From assembly GCA_020635175.1 (NCBI GenBank), contig JACKAH010000001.1:124001-188000 (forward strand): a stretch of DNA of 64,000 bases, read 5' to 3'. A program made the position numbers and the translations under genes. The notes under the pieces were generated by a model. The model was not told the DNA's origin. It saw nothing but the letters and a program-made list of their open reading frames with translations, and searched no databases. This document shows positions 61,043 to 64,000 of the stretch, piece after piece. How positions within the stretch are numbered: the stretch's first letter is position 1; each line of letters begins with the position of its first letter. The DNA comes from Deltaproteobacteria bacterium. Lineage in GTDB: Bacteria > Bdellovibrionota_C > UBA2361 > J135.

Positions 61043-61100
61043 GGCCCAGTGGGTGATGTGTGCATTCGTGCGCACCTATCCCCACTGGGCTCTTCCACTC
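61043..61100 (+). terminator. Compound hairpin at the end of island 2
   Basis: GCCCAGTGGG pairs with CCCACTGGGC, and GTGTGC with GCGCAC inside it (one G-U pair). The downstream CTCTTCCACTCCTTTC is pyrimidine-rich. It probably ends transcription of the 619-residue gene. Confidence 0.55.
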
Positions 61101-61110
61101 CTTTCAATTA

Positions 61111-61237
61111 TCACCCCCTCTGTCGCTTCGCGACATCTCCCCCGCAAGCGGAGGAGAGTTTTAAGAGAAAGTCTTAGCGTCCTGACCTCCTCCGTTTACG
61201 GGGGAGGGGGACCATGCGAAGCATGGTGGAGGGGGTT
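61111..61237. repeat. Palindromic C/G-rich element next to the MoxR gene
   Basis: CACCCCCTCTGTCGCTTCGCGACATCTCCCCC is followed by GCAAGCGGAGGAG and ends GTTTACGGGGGAGGGGG...GGAGGGGGTTTTAC (quoted in pieces). It belongs to the same family as 42270-42326. The stop of the MoxR gene lies at its edge (61238). Confidence 0.6.
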
Positions 61238-62242
61238 TTACACAGCAGCTCGAATCAATTTCTCTAAAACTGGATTCATCAGATCGATTAAGGCCTCTTT
61301 TGGATCGCCAGCTCCACCATGAAATTTTAAGCGGTGAAGCAGTACAAATGGAGCAATATATTTAAGATCGTCTTCGTTTACATAATCTCGGCCATTAACA
61401 ATTGCCCAAGCACGCAAGGCCTGTTGCAACATAAGCGCAGCTCTTGTTGATGCTCCAAATTGAAGTAGTGAATTGTTTCTAGTGGCTTGAACTATATCTA
61501 CAATAGCATTGCGCATAGTTGGACTGATAAAAACATCTTTAACAACTTTGCGTGCTTCAAGTATGTCGTCTCGGGAACAAACTGGATCTAAACTTTGGCT
61601 ATTCTCTTCGATCTGAGCATGCTGCTCCAAAATAATAGACTCAGTCATTGCATCTACATATGTCATCGGTAGCTTAAAGATAAATCTATCTAATTGCACA
61701 ATCGGTAGCGGATAAGTTCCAGCAACATCTAACGGATTTTGAGTCCCAAGCACAAAAAACAGTTGGTCAAGTGGATAGGTAGCGTTATCAATCGTAACTT
61801 GTTTCTCAGCCATACATTCTAAAAATGCAGCTTGAACTTTTGGACCTGTTCGGTTGATCTCATCTGCTAAAAGAATATGAGCAAAGATTGGACCATGTAG
61901 GAATCTAAAACTTGCGGTTTTTGGCTCAAACACGTTCACGCCAAGCACATCCCCTGGTAGCATATCAGGAGTAAATTGGATTCTTCTAAAAGGTAAAATA
62001 TAGTCAGCGTTACTACTGCCTTTCGAAATCAATCTGCCTAACGCTTTACTGAGGGTTGTTTTACCAGAGCCGGGGTAATCTTCGAGTAATACGTGACCAT
62101 CAGCTAATAGGGCGGTTGTGACAAGTTTGATCGTATCATCTCTTCCCTTGATGATTGAGTTGAGCCCATCAAAAAGTTTCCGCGCTACATTATGTGCTCT
62201 TTGAGCGTTATCATCAGAAAAGCTTGACTGCGTTGATTCCAT
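61238..62242 (-). CDS. MoxR-family AAA ATPase
   Basis: A 334-residue AAA+ ATPase with Walker A YPGSGKTTLSKALG (about 56-69), the MoxR signature FLHGPIFAHILLADEINRTG with Walker B, and the sensor stretch LGTQNPLDVAGTYPLP. MoxR proteins act as chaperones for assembly of metalloenzymes or von Willebrand partners; no DUF58 or VWA gene follows here on this strand. The N-terminus is an uncharged-polar lead (ESTQSSFSDD). It lies 12 bases downstream of the TPR gene, so probably cotranscribed. Confidence 0.9.
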   Translation of the reverse strand: MESTQSSFSDDNAQRAHNVARKLFDGLNSIIKGRDDTIKLVTTALLADGHVLLEDYPGSGKTTLSKALGRLISKGSSNADYILPFRRIQFTPDMLPGDVLGVNVFEPKTASFRFLHGPIFAHILLADEINRTGPKVQAAFLECMAEKQVTIDNATYPLDQLFFVLGTQNPLDVAGTYPLPIVQLDRFIFKLPMTYVDAMTESIILEQHAQIEENSQSLDPVCSRDDILEARKVVKDVFISPTMRNAIVDIVQATRNNSLLQFGASTRAALMLQQALRAWAIVNGRDYVNEDDLKYIAPFVLLHRLKFHGGAGDPKEALIDLMNPVLEKLIRAAV

Positions 62243-62254
62243 CTTATCCTTTAA

Positions 62255-64000
62255 CTATTCAGTAAAAACTTTTTCGCTTAGTGCATCAATCGCAGATTCG
62301 ATGCTATCACCAGCTGCTTCATAATGCACACCCTTTGTGTTTGCTGAAAATTTAAGCGTAAATTTGCCAGAGCTACGATGAAGCTCAATATCATAGGGGC
62401 TATTTTTTACAGCCGTAAAATTTCCACCTTGAATCTTAGACTCTTCTGAGCTTGAAAAGTTGTGAAGTATGATCGGAAGTTTGAATCCTTTGTTCCTAAT
62501 TGAGGCTGGAGCAAGCTCGTAAGCAAGCAGAGCGGTTTTTCTGTAAGTGTCAGATTTTGTTTCAAGCAATGAAAGCTTTAGGAGCAATAGATGCAGCTTT
62601 AAGGCTTCGTCGGCTTTTTCTCTAGTAGCATTTATTAGTTTATCAAGCTTTTGTATATCTTCTTTCGAACCTAAGTCGTTTTCGATTAAATATGCCTCAT
62701 AATAAAGCTTGGCATTCTTTCTTTGATCCGACGACTCTTCTGCATCGATCCTTTGTTCAAGAATGCTTGACGGAATTGATTTTAAAGCCTCCCCAAAAGA
62801 GAAATACTCAATCATGCTATCTGTATTTCTAACGTAAAGATCTTCTATGTTGTTTAGTTGATCAGTTAGTATCTGTGTTGCTCTGCGCATCAACCACCAA
62901 GCTCTTAGGGCGTTGTAGACTCGTTGTTTGATGCTTGCGACTCTTTCAAGAGGAGAAAGATCTAATTTTGTCCTAAGCTCTTCGTTTTTCGCTCTAAGCG
63001 CTTGCGCCATTGAAATGTGACTCGCTACTTGTAGGTCCTCAACGTCAGTACCGATTTTTCCAAACCATTGCTGCCGCTCCATCGCCTCTTCAAGATGCTC
63101 TAGTGCTTTATCGATATGACCTGTGTGCAGGGCAATTCTACCTCTGGCAAGGTGAACAAACGCTCTATGTTCCTCTCCGTTTCGAAGTGGAAACTGAACA
63201 ATGCAGCTTTCAAAATTATCCATAGCCCACTTGGCGCGCTCAAATCGCAATTGCTCATTAAATAAAATCACCAAGTTTAAGCTAGGCAGAACATGTTCGC
63301 AGCCATCAGGCATGCTTACTGCCTTGAGCCAGGAGCCTTCTGCTTTGTCTTCTAGAAAAATTTCTCGATAAACTTCACCTGAGTTGTTCAGGGGAGTTGC
63401 AGGTTGGCCTGTCGAACCAAGCGCTAATTCATATGAGATAGCTTCATTGAATACTTTTAGAGAGTTTTGTCTCTCGCCCTTCATCGAAAGCAAGATTCCT
63501 AAGATATTGAGCGTTCTTCCGGGTTCTGCTCCAGTTAAAATCCCTAAGCGAGCAATACGGATAGCTTCATCCAGTCTACCTAATTTCATTAAGACCCACG
63601 CCCTTGAGCCGGGATACCAAAGGCCATAGTAGTACTTGCTATATTCATCAAGTGTATCGAGCGCGCCTTGATAGTTGTCAAGATTTAACCGGGATTCAGA
63701 AAGTAGATAGAGAATTCTGGCATGGTCGTTTTTAAGTTTCTCATCACTGTATGGAGGTTGACCATAACGTTGCTCGAATAACTTTTTTGACTGCTTTATG
63801 TACTTAATAGAAAGTCTATAGTGTCCAACATGGAATAAATAGTAGCCACCAAGTAACATCTGAGCTTCATAGTTCGCTGGATCTTTTTCTAGGGCTTTTA
63901 AAAGTTTGCTACGTGCATCTAGTGGCCGCTCATCCTTAAATAGAATTGAAGCTTCATCAACTAGTTCCTGTGCCGATTTATTATTATCCTGCTCTATTCC
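62255..64000 (-). CDS. TPR-repeat protein, 5' end outside the window
   Basis: The open frame continues without a stop to the last base, so the gene starts beyond the window; the ATG at 63859 is internal. At least 581 residues. The N-terminal two thirds are helix-pair repeats of TPR type (YYLFHVGHYRLSIKYIKQS, AWVLMKLGRLDEAIRIARLG, LNILGILLSMKGERQNSLKVF, HLARGRIALHTGHIDKALEHL), and a beta-rich end (SSGKFTLKFSANTKGVHYEA) closes it. Probably a protein-interaction scaffold. A helper of the downstream MoxR ATPase is possible but unproven. Confidence 0.75.
   Translation of the reverse strand, partial: GIEQDNNKSAQELVDEASILFKDERPLDARSKLLKALEKDPANYEAQMLLGGYYLFHVGHYRLSIKYIKQSKKLFEQRYGQPPYSDEKLKNDHARILYLLSESRLNLDNYQGALDTLDEYSKYYYGLWYPGSRAWVLMKLGRLDEAIRIARLGILTGAEPGRTLNILGILLSMKGERQNSLKVFNEAISYELALGSTGQPATPLNNSGEVYREIFLEDKAEGSWLKAVSMPDGCEHVLPSLNLVILFNEQLRFERAKWAMDNFESCIVQFPLRNGEEHRAFVHLARGRIALHTGHIDKALEHLEEAMERQQWFGKIGTDVEDLQVASHISMAQALRAKNEELRTKLDLSPLERVASIKQRVYNALRAWWLMRRATQILTDQLNNIEDLYVRNTDSMIEYFSFGEALKSIPSSILEQRIDAEESSDQRKNAKLYYEAYLIENDLGSKEDIQKLDKLINATREKADEALKLHLLLLKLSLLETKSDTYRKTALLAYELAPASIRNKGFKLPIILHNFSSSEESKIQGGNFTAVKNSPYDIELHRSSGKFTLKFSANTKGVHYEAAGDSIESAIDALSEKVFTE

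Larger units (their letters stand above)
58965..61105. mobile_element. GC-rich island 2
   Basis: About 2.1 kb of markedly higher G+C than the surroundings (37 of 60 in one hand-counted line inside, near 45% in a typical line outside) with abrupt edges. It encodes one long protein with its own hairpins on each side. No integrase or transposase is seen. Its composition and gene style differ from everything else in the window, so it is probably foreign. Confidence 0.6.

Noticed and set aside
59192..61075. 627-codon open frame on the minus strand opposite the island gene
   Set aside because: Its product is dominated by Arg, His, Leu and Gln, as expected for the antisense of a GC-rich gene, and it has no ribosome site. 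The plus strand has AAGGAGGT, a signal-peptide-like start and membrane helices.

Overview
The window comes from the chromosome of a Gram-negative bacterium of moderate to low G+C (roughly 40-45% in the lines I counted by hand). An OmpH/Skp periplasmic chaperone, meso-diaminopimelate murein-peptide recycling (Mpl), a Tad/Flp pilus locus, a DUF6178 protein, an SspB-like adaptor and a VKOR-DsbA fusion together fit the old deltaproteobacterial / Bdellovibrio-Oligoflexia area of the tree. The lineage cannot be fixed from this sequence alone. I see no rRNA, tRNA, CRISPR array or insertion-sequence transposase.

Layout. 1-5.2 kb: a secreted protein, a repeat-rich gap, holB, and two AAA ATPase/nuclease genes (DUF4143 type). 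The second of these looks inserted between holB and its convergent neighbour, because a 37-bp segment is duplicated on both sides. 5.2-11.9 kb: a TadG-like von Willebrand protein, rsmE, a kappa-type thioredoxin-fold protein, metF, a NuoI-like ferredoxin and a DUF1329 protein. 12.3-25.4 kb: a Tad-type pilus region with a GspE/PilB-type ATPase, an SspB-like adaptor, a Ser/Thr kinase, secreted coiled-coil proteins, a small Flp-like pilin, CpaB, CpaF, TadB, TadC, pseudopilins, a receiver protein and CpaE. 25.4-29.6 kb: parC-parE. 29.6-43.3 kb: mainly metabolic and envelope genes (hydrolase, CDGSH protein, peroxiredoxin-like protein, transketolase, GT-C-like protein, VKOR-DsbA, folP, PEP carboxykinase, GT2, mpl, folK, rpiA). 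43.3-50.7 kb: a minus-strand run with two large membrane proteins (one a fusion of SseB with a glycosyltransferase-like domain), ompH, a cysteine desulfurase and an HDOD protein. 51-52.4 kb: fumC. 52.4-61.2 kb: accessory stretch with small genes, structured non-coding DNA and two GC-rich islands, interrupted by infC, a DUF6178 gene and a ureohydrolase. 61.2-64 kb: a MoxR ATPase and a TPR protein that runs off the end.

How the parts fit. Two promoters in the pilus region (before the PilB-like ATPase and before the Ser/Thr kinase) and one before a 38-residue ORF share a sigma-28-like architecture (TAA-rich -35, 11-nt spacer, GCCGAT -10) at nearly the same distance from the start codon. This suggests that a flagellar-type sigma factor, kinase signalling and pilus or secretion genes are linked. 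The most unusual material is the 58.9-61.1 kb island, which encodes a 619-residue membrane-anchored protein with no family I recognise, in codon usage unlike its surroundings. Several intergenic gaps hold palindromic repeat elements, two of which have expanded into short tandem arrays.
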